Translations under genes and position numbers: made by a program | DNA from: a virus | Virus record (IMG/VR): IMGVR_UViG_3300037070_001665 | Span: 1-23,157 of that record | Direction: 5' to 3' (one strand) | Length of the DNA: 23,157 bases | The notes under the pieces: generated by a model | Databases searched by the model: none | Told to the model about the DNA's origin: nothing | Seen by the model: the letters and a program-made list of their open reading frames with translations, nothing else | In this document: in pieces, positions 15,615 through 21,570 of the stretch | Position numbering within the stretch: the stretch's first letter is position 1 | How the letters are laid out: each line of letters starts with the position of its first letter

Positions 15615-15655
15615 TCTACGTCACTCAACGTCACTTGCCGTCACCTGCTGTCACC
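15611..15655. repeat. Five tandem units with 10-bp period ending at the portal start codon
   Basis: On the plus strand TCA[TC][TC] recurs at 15611, 15621, 15631, 15641 and 15651; on the minus strand it reads GTGAC, GTGAC, GTGAC, GTGAC, ATGAC, with the last unit being the portal ATG. Ten-base spacing is about one helical turn, so all units face the same side of DNA. It could be an operator array or an initiation-region repeat; there is no usual ribosome binding site here. Confidence 0.65.
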
Positions 15656-15693
15656 GCTAAGTGGTTTAACGCCACAAACTTAGCCCGCTTTTT
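15656..15693 (+). terminator. Hairpin with T-run upstream of the HNH promoter
   Basis: GCTAAGTGG (15656-15664) can pair with CCAC (15672-15675) and TTAGC (15680-15684) with a four-base bulge, followed by CCGC and five T residues on the plus strand. It would stop plus-strand (antisense to portal) transcription before the HNH promoter. The stem is imperfect. Alternatively this stretch is a remnant of the 3' end of the helix-turn-helix gene. Confidence 0.35.
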
Positions 15694-15696
15694 CTG

Positions 15697-15725
15697 TTGA
15701 CAGCCTCCCTCTCTGTGGGTATTCT
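15697..15725 (+). promoter_or_regulatory. Sigma-70-type promoter for the HNH gene
   Basis: TTGACA (15697-15702) matches the -35 consensus exactly and is followed, after a 17-base spacer, by TATTCT (15720-15725), four of six to TATAAT. The HNH start codon is about 42 bases downstream with AAGGAGGG between. It points against the rest of the late operon. Confidence 0.7.
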
Positions 15726-15766
15726 TCGCGGCACAATAATCACATTTGAGAAGGAGGGAGTTTCCC

Positions 15767-16174
15767 ATGATGGAATCAATCGCGAATTTCAAAGCAAAAG
15801 CACTTGGGTTTTCTGGATACCAGGACTATCTCAAGAACAGTTTCTACTGGCACAATTTCAAGAAACGGTTTCTCACAGACACCTGCGCCGGCTGTCTCGG
15901 TCGTCGGTATAAAGGCCCTTGCAAATGGATGGAAATGCATCATCTCACCTACGACCGCTTAGGCAACGAATTGCCCGAAGATTGCGCCACCTTGTGTACG
16001 TTCTGCCACGAGCAAGCAACTCGCGCGGAATGGAACGACGAATGCCCGCTCGAAGATACTGTGCTGTTTTTGCGCAAGAAACATCTGGGGTTTCAATTCC
16101 AAATGGCCTTCAACTTCGATGATCAATGTAATCAACCCGATCGAATGCCCGATGAACTGAAGAAGGCCGCTTGA
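15767..16174 (+). CDS. HNH endonuclease, inverted relative to the late operon
   Basis: A 135-residue protein. ATG at 15767 is chosen because AAGGAGG lies eight to ten bases upstream; an in-frame TTG at 15746 lies before that site and is rejected. The zinc ribbon cysteines (DTCAGCLG and LCTFCHEQA) surround the HNH core: EMHHLTYDRLGNELPEDCATLC. The N terminus (MMESIANFKAKALGFSGYQD) is helical. HNH proteins beside the terminase may help packaging-site cleavage (as HK97 gp74) or be selfish homing nucleases. Its own promoter, terminator and opposite direction favour a mobile cassette. It separates the terminase-side genes from the portal gene. Confidence 0.88.
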   Translation: MMESIANFKAKALGFSGYQDYLKNSFYWHNFKKRFLTDTCAGCLGRRYKGPCKWMEMHHLTYDRLGNELPEDCATLCTFCHEQATRAEWNDECPLEDTVLFLRKKHLGFQFQMAFNFDDQCNQPDRMPDELKKAA

Positions 16175-16203
16175 TAGCGTTCATGTTCGATTCGTTTCGC
16201 CTT

Positions 16204-16248
16204 GCGGCTGATCTGTCAATCATCTGATTCCCAAATCAGCCGCTTTTT
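16204..16248 (+). terminator. Rho-independent terminator after the HNH gene
   Basis: GCGGCTGAT (16204-16212) and ATCAGCCGC (16235-16243) pair perfectly over nine bases and are followed by five T residues on the plus strand. A competing inner hairpin CTGATT-CCCA-AATCAG (16224-16239) uses part of the same right arm. The right arm lies in the last codons of the convergent helix-turn-helix gene. Confidence 0.8.
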
Positions 16249-16518
16249 AAGTTCTACCTCAACATCACCGGACTTCTCTCGTATGACAACAAAGTGCTGT
16301 GTGGCCAGCGTTAGTATCCAGCGATATACTTCTCTTACCTCTCGCTCCACAAAACGAACGCGACCGTCTACTCTATGTTCAATACTTCTCCAGCACGCCA
16401 CCTGCCGAAGTGTATTGACAGGTATGCCAGTGCGATCTTCCACTCCTTTTCGTGAAATGATGTAATCGTCAGCACGAATCTCCAACGCCGGAAATTTCAC
16501 TGCGTGATAATTGCTCAT
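16216..16518 (-). CDS. Small helix-turn-helix DNA-binding protein (excisionase/MerR-like)
   Basis: A 100-residue protein. ATG at 16518 overlaps the large terminase stop (ATGA), preferred to an in-frame start 42 bases upstream. Residues about 20-65 (YIISRKGVEDRTGIPVNTLR, then IEHRVDGRVRFVEREVREVY) fit the HTH_17 pattern: a first helix with 'GVEDRTGIPVNTLR' as helix-turn-helix, a wing with the arginines, then a final helix. It could regulate late genes or bind DNA in packaging. The C terminus (KKRLIWESDD) is part of the HNH cassette boundary and may be a replaced end. Confidence 0.65.
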   Translation of the reverse strand: MSNYHAVKFPALEIRADDYIISRKGVEDRTGIPVNTLRQVACWRSIEHRVDGRVRFVEREVREVYRWILTLATQHFVVIREKSGDVEVELKKRLIWESDD

Positions 16519-17750
16519 CCCGACACCACCCAACTGCGCACACCCACAACAGCACGCCACGCAAGCGCACGCGCTATCACCGTGTCATCATGCAAGCCCT
16601 CTGGTGCCGCATAGCTCACACGCTGCGTATTCGCTGCCACCTTCGATTCGAATGCGTGCAGCTCTGCCGTGGCTGCTGGCACATCAAGCCATCTGCACTC
16701 ACTGCGCTCAAACGCAAGCATCAAAGACTGGATCAATGGCGGTTTCGATGCAGCCGTAGTCGTGAACGGAATCACCGGCAATCCCTCACGCTGCAATGCC
16801 TCGATATTTGGTGAGCCGATCGAGTTCTCTTCCGCTTCGATGTGCTGCACACCCCAGCGCCTGGCAAGCGCGTCCAAGCGCGCTCGCTGAAATGACCACT
16901 GAATCTTGTTGAAGCGATCAAGCGCCACCTCGAGGCGGCATTCTGTACACACCACACTTAAGCACGTGAAATCGCCCTTCATGGCCCAATCAACACCCAT
17001 CACCAGCCGATGGCCGCTGTGATCCGCAGGGCTCGCACCTGGCAGCGCAGTCAGGTTTGCGGCAATGTTTCGAAACACGCTCCCCTCACCCTCGAGGAAC
17101 TCTGCAAGTATCTCTTCGCGGTATGCCTCATCTGTCAGATCGCCCGCAATCTCATCCAGCGCCTCCCTGCTCAAGTGCGGATTATCAAGCGACGTGAAGT
17201 GCCACGCCTGCCAGCGCCCTGACTCATCGCTCTTTGCTTTCTGATAGAGATCGTGAAACCAGTTCCTTCTGCGCGGTGTCGAGATGAACCACGCATCGCC
17301 GTTGTTGTCGAGAAGCATTGGCGCTCCCACCTTGCCCCACGCATCAGGTGCCAGGTACGCGCATTCATCGAGCACGAGAAAGTCCGCATGGTCGCCGCGC
17401 AGCGTATCGGCATCGCTTGCAGTCTTCACCTTGATCCGCCCGCCGTTATTGGGCATCAGCATGATCCTGCGTTGTTCGTTCTTTTCGATCACGCCAAACT
17501 CCGTGACTTCATAAAGCCACGCCTTCACTTTGTCCCAGAACGCATCTGCCTGATCCTGCGTAGTTGATGCGAGGAGCACGCGCCTGCCCTCGAGCATCTT
17601 CTTGACCGAGACGCGAGCTGCAAGTGTCGTTTTGCCGGCGCGACGCCCGGCATTAATCACGACTCTCTTCGCCTTCGTCTTCGCTATCATCGCCTGCTTC
17701 AAGTGCATTGATGGCAGGTGTATCGTCAGTTCTTTGGCCGTCGCTATCAT
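16515..17750 (-). CDS. terL: Terminase large subunit
   Basis: A 411-residue packaging motor. Numbering from the ATG: Walker A NAGRRAGKTT (33-42), Walker B DFLVLDE (123-129), coupling motif WFISTP (154-159). The nuclease domain has Asp254 in GVDWAMKGDFT, Glu307 in HIEAEEN and the C-terminal pair in LHDDTVIA. ATPase translocates DNA into the head and the RNase H-like nuclease cuts the concatemer. ATG at 17750 (or TTG at 17753) has AGGA upstream but overlaps the small subunit by 98 bases; ATG at 17708 is an alternative that keeps the adenine-binding LKQAMI motif. Confidence 0.95.
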   Translation of the reverse strand: MIATAKELTIHLPSMHLKQAMIAKTKAKRVVINAGRRAGKTTLAARVSVKKMLEGRRVLLASTTQDQADAFWDKVKAWLYEVTEFGVIEKNEQRRIMLMPNNGGRIKVKTASDADTLRGDHADFLVLDECAYLAPDAWGKVGAPMLLDNNGDAWFISTPRRRNWFHDLYQKAKSDESGRWQAWHFTSLDNPHLSREALDEIAGDLTDEAYREEILAEFLEGEGSVFRNIAANLTALPGASPADHSGHRLVMGVDWAMKGDFTCLSVVCTECRLEVALDRFNKIQWSFQRARLDALARRWGVQHIEAEENSIGSPNIEALQREGLPVIPFTTTAASKPPLIQSLMLAFERSECRWLDVPAATAELHAFESKVAANTQRVSYAAPEGLHDDTVIARALAWRAVVGVRSWVVSG

Positions 17751-17979
17751 CAACTATCCTGATGAGCACTCCACCTGAATGCTCGTGATATTCCTTCGGC
17801 TTCCCGAACGTGTAAGCTAAGAGAATCTTGGTGGCTTCCAAGTCCTCCGCCTTCGCTCGCCGCACGAGCATCTGAATCACTTCCATTCGGTCATCTTCCG
17901 TGAATGCGGTGCGCAAGAGCCACGACAACCCCTCACGGTAGGCTTTGCTCGGTCGCCCTTTTGGTAAAGCGTTAGCCAT
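17653..17979 (-). CDS. Terminase small subunit-like protein
   Basis: A 108-residue protein directly before the large terminase. The basic N terminus (LPKGRPSKAYREGLSWLLRT) could bind DNA. A helical pair follows, VIQMLVRRAKAEDLEATKIL then AYTFGKPKE, a 'LV.RAKAGD..A.K.LL.Y.FGKP' pattern shared by small terminase-like proteins. The last 30 residues are acidic (Asp/Glu-rich, ending in SEDEGEESRD) and are coded in the overlap with the large subunit. Small subunits recognise the packaging start and control the large subunit. Assigned by order and this motif. Confidence 0.75.
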   Translation of the reverse strand: MANALPKGRPSKAYREGLSWLLRTAFTEDDRMEVIQMLVRRAKAEDLEATKILLAYTFGKPKEYHEHSGGVLIRIVDDSDGQRTDDTPAINALEAGDDSEDEGEESRD

Positions 17980-17980
17980 A

Positions 17981-18943
17981 CTATGCAGCTCGCCTCACTA
18001 CCATTTGCCTTGCGTGACGCGCGATAGGCGTGGCGATTGTTTGAAGACGCGGTTCGTGCGCTTCAACTGTCACGCTCAGTGCGGGCGCGATGAACTGCCC
18101 TTCCGTCACGGCAGGCGCGTACAAGCCGACACTGACCGCAAGACCGGGTATTTCAAATGCTGCTTCACGAATGATTGTGGGTGCGTGCAGGCTGACACTT
18201 GTGGATAAGACGATCGAATCAAGCACGCGGCAGCATCGCTCGAAGAACGGCACAACCTCTGCTGGTGTCATCCCATGCTCAACGCCATGCTCACCGTGAA
18301 TTGTGAGCACTGCATACTCAAGCGCCACGCCGCTCACGTATGCCGAGAATGCGTCAGCGTTCGTGGATTTAAGGACGAGAGTATCTTCAGGTGATGCAGT
18401 AAATCGAAATCGCTTCCCGGCGTATTCACTCACCGGGCGAAGAATTGGATCATGCCCTGCCGTTTGTGTTGCGTAGCTTCCGCCGCCTGGAATGTTGTAA
18501 GCCGTATTGATCGAACTATCAGCCCAATCGAGGTCGTTGTACATCGAGCCAAGATTGCATACCGGCAAGCCCAGGAATGCGCCCTTGACGCCTGCAATCT
18601 CACCGCGTGCAATCGAAAGCAGCCCCGTAAGCCCACCCATTGACCCGCCCCAAAAGCCAACAAACGTGATGCTGTAATTCGCGCGCATATACGCGATGAG
18701 ATTTGCGTAATCGATAAGCGCGGCTTCATTGCCCCAGTTATCGCCATGCGCGCTCGTGCCTGCAAACAAATAGCCAAGCGGAAGCATTGCATTGATGACA
18801 TCTGAATAGCCGAGCATCCCCTGCTCGTCATCGCCCATGCCGTGCGACCACACGATGAGGTAGTAAGTGCGCGCTGCCGAGAAGTCATCCGGCAATACGA
18901 TGAGCACTTCCTGACCACCGACAATCGTGTTTATCTGCTGCAT
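17981..18943 (-). CDS. Esterase-like alpha/beta hydrolase with C-terminal repeats
   Basis: A 320-residue protein. The nucleophile elbow is FWGGSMGG (Ser101). An oxyanion-type SHGMGDDE lies at 33-40, a likely acid at Asp187 (SPEDTLV), and histidines in HGEHGVEHG (216-224). The fold resembles PHB-depolymerase/esterase-type hydrolases; substrate unknown, possibly an O-acetylated or polymeric cell-surface glycan. The C terminus has three short repeats (LSTSVSLHAPTI at 246, LAVSVGLYAPAV at 268, LSVTVEAHEPRL at 289) shared with the LamG protein upstream. No signal peptide, which fits a virion-borne tail enzyme. Start ATG has only a weak GAAGA upstream. Confidence 0.8.
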   Translation of the reverse strand: MQQINTIVGGQEVLIVLPDDFSAARTYYLIVWSHGMGDDEQGMLGYSDVINAMLPLGYLFAGTSAHGDNWGNEAALIDYANLIAYMRANYSITFVGFWGGSMGGLTGLLSIARGEIAGVKGAFLGLPVCNLGSMYNDLDWADSSINTAYNIPGGGSYATQTAGHDPILRPVSEYAGKRFRFTASPEDTLVLKSTNADAFSAYVSGVALEYAVLTIHGEHGVEHGMTPAEVVPFFERCCRVLDSIVLSTSVSLHAPTIIREAAFEIPGLAVSVGLYAPAVTEGQFIAPALSVTVEAHEPRLQTIATPIARHARQMVVRRAA

Positions 18944-18950
18944 TCTTCGA

Positions 18951-18956
18951 TATAAT
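18951..18956 (+). promoter_or_regulatory. Perfect TATAAT -10 box next to a small plus-strand gene
   Basis: TATAAT ends eight bases before the ATG at 18965, so transcription would start about two bases before the start codon and give an almost leaderless message. No good -35 is seen 16-18 bases upstream. Confidence 0.4.
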
Positions 18957-18964
18957 TGCGATTG

Positions 18965-19120
18965 ATGAAGAACTGGTACATTGACAAGCGTGGCAACCCA
19001 CGCCAGGTATCGCGCGAATATCCGCTTCCATGGCGTGAATACAGCACCGCTGAGAAGGTTGACGCTATTGCAAGTGGCGCGGCATTTATTATCCTGGTCA
19101 TTCTTCTCAGTTTTCTTTAG
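18965..19120 (+). CDS. Small plus-strand membrane protein (51 residues)
   Basis: ATG at 18965 to TAG at 19118-19120, occupying almost all of the 173-base gap between the LamG and esterase genes. The N-terminal 33 residues are hydrophilic (MKNWYIDKRGNPRQVSREYP) and the C-terminal 16 form one membrane helix (AAFIILVILLSFL). There is no Shine-Dalgarno; a perfect TATAAT eight bases upstream suggests a leaderless message. Its stop overlaps the convergent stop of the LamG gene. It could be a superinfection exclusion or lysis-related peptide; nothing proves function. A minus-strand reading of 56 codons exists in the same gap and is less convincing. Confidence 0.45.
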   Translation: MKNWYIDKRGNPRQVSREYPLPWREYSTAEKVDAIASGAAFIILVILLSFL

Positions 19121-20529
19121 CTCGTAGCGTCTGTAACTCCCTGCTGCATTACGATGACACCCTTCTCACACGTATAGACGGCCCCTGCCTGCGAAACGAT
19201 CTGCACATCGTAGTGACAGGGAATCAAGGGCGTTAGAGTGGCCGTTTCTGCGCCCGTCAGATCGAAATAGAGTGCAATCGAACCGCCTGTGGTTATAGCG
19301 TCTGTAATCTGACCGGCTATGCCTTCAGATGCAGTGACCTGCTTTTGAAGTGCCGCCTCAGCATCAGTGTCATCCTTCGCGTGTCGCTTGATCGTGAGAT
19401 ATGCCTTGTTGACGATGATGCCGCCAGGGAGTTCCGTGTATGTGCGTGATATGCGCAGATCATCGCCACCCACATAGTTGACAATGCGCACCTTGAAATT
19501 GAACGGCTCAAGTGTCTGCTCATCTTCCTGAACTACTTCTTCCTCGATGTTGACTGACGCAGGCGTCACCGCTGTGACCGCAACCGTAAGCGCCGAAACC
19601 TGAAACCCCAAATCTGCAAGTATTGCGGGAGCGGGTGCGGCAGTCGTAATTGACTGCGCTGGAAGTGCTATGCCCACCGGAGCGAACATCTCCGGCGTGT
19701 GGAGCGTGACCGATGTAGTGAGTAGAGGCGGCTCGACTATTACCGGCGGCGTGCTCGTAACGAAGAATTGAAAATCATCATCGCGGTCAAGCTGCTGATA
19801 GATGTCATATGGATTCCGGTAGATTGCTTCGAGTTCGCCAAGCTCAAGTGCGTAATTGTAGATGCGCACATCGCGCATTGAACATGAAATCGCGACTCCG
19901 GCAGTGCCGCCAAACGTCGGCCCACCCAGCGCGAGAGTGTCCTTCGCCACAACGGGCGTCAGTGCATCAGTGTTGTGCGCACCGACAATGCCGTTGCAAT
20001 ACGCCCACCTGTCAGAATTTGAGACAAAGACACCCGCGCAAAATACCCAGTCACTGAATGGTACAGCCAGACTTGCCATCGCTGCGCCGAACACGGTGGT
20101 TTCAACCTGCACTGCGTTCAGCATCGTTGCTTCCAGTTGTAAATAAAAAGCATCCCACACCGACGCATGTGCCCGCCCTATCCATACATTTATGCCCTGC
20201 GTAAAATTCGCGATGCGCCGCATCCAGCACGTGATAGTCAACGGCACCGTTGTCACTTTCGGTACAAGGTAGGGCACGCCTCCGGCTATCACCTGTACTG
20301 CGCCCCAGTTGCCGCGATACTCGTCACCAAACCACCAGCCGCCGGGAAGCGCCACACTAGTCGCAGGTCGAAACCGCCTGTCAGCGGCAATGCCGTGAAG
20401 CGAGTCAATACGCCCGAGCGGTATCCATTGCACCAGGCCGCGTTTCTGAAGTGACAGCGGGTTGAGTACCGGCGCCCACGGCGCAGCGCGCTTATCTACT
20501 GAGCGATAATCCGTTACTGACGGAATCAT
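19117..20529 (-). CDS. LamG-domain tail adhesin
   Basis: A 470-residue protein. Residues about 90-240 form a concanavalin/LamG jelly roll: LTITCWMRR, WIGRA, AFYLQLE, FSDWVFCAGVFVSNSDRWAY, LALGG and the typical ending MRDVRIYNYALELGELEAIY. Residues 265-326 hold three beta repeats (TTSVTLHTPE, AQSITTAAPAPAI, ALTVAVTAVTPAS) like those of the esterase next door. After an acidic linker (EEEVVQEDEQ), residues 340-470 form an Ig-like beta domain (SRTYTELPGGIIVNKAYLTI). A carbohydrate-binding virion surface protein is likely. ATG overlaps the previous stop (ATGA). Confidence 0.75.
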   Translation of the reverse strand: MIPSVTDYRSVDKRAAPWAPVLNPLSLQKRGLVQWIPLGRIDSLHGIAADRRFRPATSVALPGGWWFGDEYRGNWGAVQVIAGGVPYLVPKVTTVPLTITCWMRRIANFTQGINVWIGRAHASVWDAFYLQLEATMLNAVQVETTVFGAAMASLAVPFSDWVFCAGVFVSNSDRWAYCNGIVGAHNTDALTPVVAKDTLALGGPTFGGTAGVAISCSMRDVRIYNYALELGELEAIYRNPYDIYQQLDRDDDFQFFVTSTPPVIVEPPLLTTSVTLHTPEMFAPVGIALPAQSITTAAPAPAILADLGFQVSALTVAVTAVTPASVNIEEEVVQEDEQTLEPFNFKVRIVNYVGGDDLRISRTYTELPGGIIVNKAYLTIKRHAKDDTDAEAALQKQVTASEGIAGQITDAITTGGSIALYFDLTGAETATLTPLIPCHYDVQIVSQAGAVYTCEKGVIVMQQGVTDATS

Positions 20530-20918
20530 ATTTGAAACGTAAGTCGCTTAGTGCCGGATGTGGTGAAGGTGAGACGATCCACCTCAAGCGCGGTCGTATC
20601 GTCGTCAAAATCAGTGCCATCTGTTGAGCGTTTGAAGAGCAGCGTTACCGGCCCAGCCGCGCTCGCGGGCGCAGTCACCACAAATTCGACCGTGCCGCCT
20701 TCCCACTTATCAGTGGAATTGTCCTGTGCTGTGCCGTCAACGTATGCCGGATGCGCAAGCGTACCCGTATTCTCGAGCACCGTGGCTTCGCCTGCCTCGA
20801 ATGTGATCGAGCCATCGCTCGCACGTTTCCAGCGGCGCATATGGACAATGACGCCACTAATGGCAATGGTCTGCCCGCAGGCATTCTGCGCTGCAAATTT
20901 GTAGTTGCGCGGTAGCAT
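20526..20918 (-). CDS. Small beta-rich structural protein, unknown function
   Basis: A 130-residue protein. ATG at 20918 (MLPRNYKFAAQNACGQT) has AAGGAGG seven bases upstream, so an in-frame start 48 bases upstream is rejected. It alternates short strands and Thr/Gly turns (ASDGSITFEAGEA, VTLLFKRSTDGTDFDDDTT), fitting a beta sandwich. Located between a tail-associated beta protein and the LamG adhesin, it is probably a virion attachment component. No enzyme motif. Confidence 0.6.
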   Translation of the reverse strand: MLPRNYKFAAQNACGQTIAISGVIVHMRRWKRASDGSITFEAGEATVLENTGTLAHPAYVDGTAQDNSTDKWEGGTVEFVVTAPASAAGPVTLLFKRSTDGTDFDDDTTALEVDRLTFTTSGTKRLTFQI

Positions 20919-20932
20919 CGAGAAACCTCCTT

Positions 20933-21328
20933 CTAGGTAAGCGTGATAATTCCCGAGGCGCTCCACTGCGCGACCACGTTCGTGCCAACCGGCGTCAACG
21001 GAAAGCCGGCGACGCCTGAATCCCAGTAAGAGACAAGCGGCGAGGTCCCTTCCGTGCCGGTATCAATCCAGAGCACAAGCGCCTCACTCACATCGCCCGA
21101 TACACTCGCGAATGTTGTATCAGCCGCATCGAGCGTGCCCGCGGTTGTGGTGATGCTCGCAAGCGTGGATGTTGCAACGCGAGAGATTGCCGGAACGCTC
21201 GAGATGAACTCATGCGCGGCGCTATAGGTATAATCCGCGCTATCGACTATCGACGCCTTGAGCGTACCAAGCGCGAGTAACTGATCGAGCATCGCCTTCT
21301 TTGCTGTTGCTTGAACTGCGTTTGCCAT
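20933..21328 (-). CDS. Phage structural beta protein of the tail/adsorption module
   Basis: A 131-residue protein with AGGAGG seven to eight bases before the ATG. Conserved elements of a common phage structural family are visible: LLALGTLKASIVDSADYTYS, then a mid Thr-rich stretch, ALVLWIDTGTEGTSPLVSYW and a final QWSASGIITL. The family pattern 'DTG...TSPL(V/I)(S/A)Y.D.G' recurs near tail fibre and head decoration genes of many siphoviruses. Role is unproven. It opens the host-contact gene group after the small membrane protein. Confidence 0.6.
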   Translation of the reverse strand: MANAVQATAKKAMLDQLLALGTLKASIVDSADYTYSAAHEFISSVPAISRVATSTLASITTTAGTLDAADTTFASVSGDVSEALVLWIDTGTEGTSPLVSYWDSGVAGFPLTPVGTNVVAQWSASGIITLT

Positions 21329-21341
21329 TGCAATAGTCCTC

Positions 21342-21440
21342 CTAGACGTGTTTCAGGAGAATGAGGAGGGCAAGGATCACAACGAGCACCACGAGTAGTG
21401 CCACCGCCCACAAGATCACGCGATCCCTGTTCCAGTTCAT
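21342..21440 (-). CDS. Very small membrane protein (32 residues)
   Basis: ATG at 21440 to TAG at 21342. Eight polar residues (MNWNRDRV) precede a membrane helix of about 20 residues (ILWAVALLVVLVVILALLIL) and end KHV. Its stop codon overlaps the ribosome binding site of the next gene, tight packing that supports a real gene. No Shine-Dalgarno precedes it; a promoter-like element lies about 12 bases upstream. Single-helix peptides of this size can be holin-like, spanin-like or host membrane modulators. It is the only holin-like candidate near the lysozyme, about 1 kb away. Confidence 0.55.
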   Translation of the reverse strand: MNWNRDRVILWAVALLVVLVVILALLILLKHV

Positions 21441-21451
21441 TTCAAGGCGGG

Positions 21452-21486
21452 AGTATCGCATGCAGGGTGTGCTTACTTTGGCGGGA
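21452..21486 (-). promoter_or_regulatory. Candidate late promoter before the adsorption genes
   Basis: On the minus strand CTCCCGCCAAAGTAAG (21486-21471) is followed by CACC and an extended -10-like TGCGATACT. This is the same layout as at 13476-13525, with identical CCGCC, AAAGTAAG, CACC and CATGCnATA blocks. A second CTCCCGCC (21453-21446) follows. It lies between the regulator terminator and the small membrane protein, where a new transcript would be expected. Confidence 0.5.
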
Positions 21487-21496
21487 GCAAAGAAAC

Positions 21497-21528
21497 GGCG
21501 TCCGAGCTACTCACTGAGCACGGACGCC
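21497..21528 (-). terminator. Rho-independent terminator after the regulator gene
   Basis: GGCGTCCG (21497-21504) and CGGACGCC (21521-21528) pair perfectly over eight bases with a 16-base loop. On the minus strand the stem is followed by GTTTCTTTG. It separates the regulator gene from the downstream promoter element. Confidence 0.72.
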
Positions 21529-21570
21529 AAGAGCGAAAGGATTGAGTGTGAATCCAACGGACGTAGATCG

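Noticed and set aside
15611-15655. CRISPR-like or coding repeat explanation for the 10-bp units
   Set aside because: Units are far too short for CRISPR repeats and the 10-base period breaks the reading frame, so neither explanation fits.
15746-15766. TTG start for the HNH gene
   Set aside because: It lies upstream of and across the strong AAGGAGG site, which is correctly spaced for the ATG at 15767.
18944-18960. TATAAT region as promoter for the minus-strand esterase
   Set aside because: The consensus reads on the plus strand; the minus strand gives only AATTATAT without a usable -35.
18931-19101. Minus-strand frame of 56 codons in the gap between the LamG and esterase genes
   Set aside because: It has a weak GAGAAG site but no domain character, overlaps the esterase start, and competes with the more protein-like plus-strand frame with a membrane helix. 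It cannot be fully excluded.
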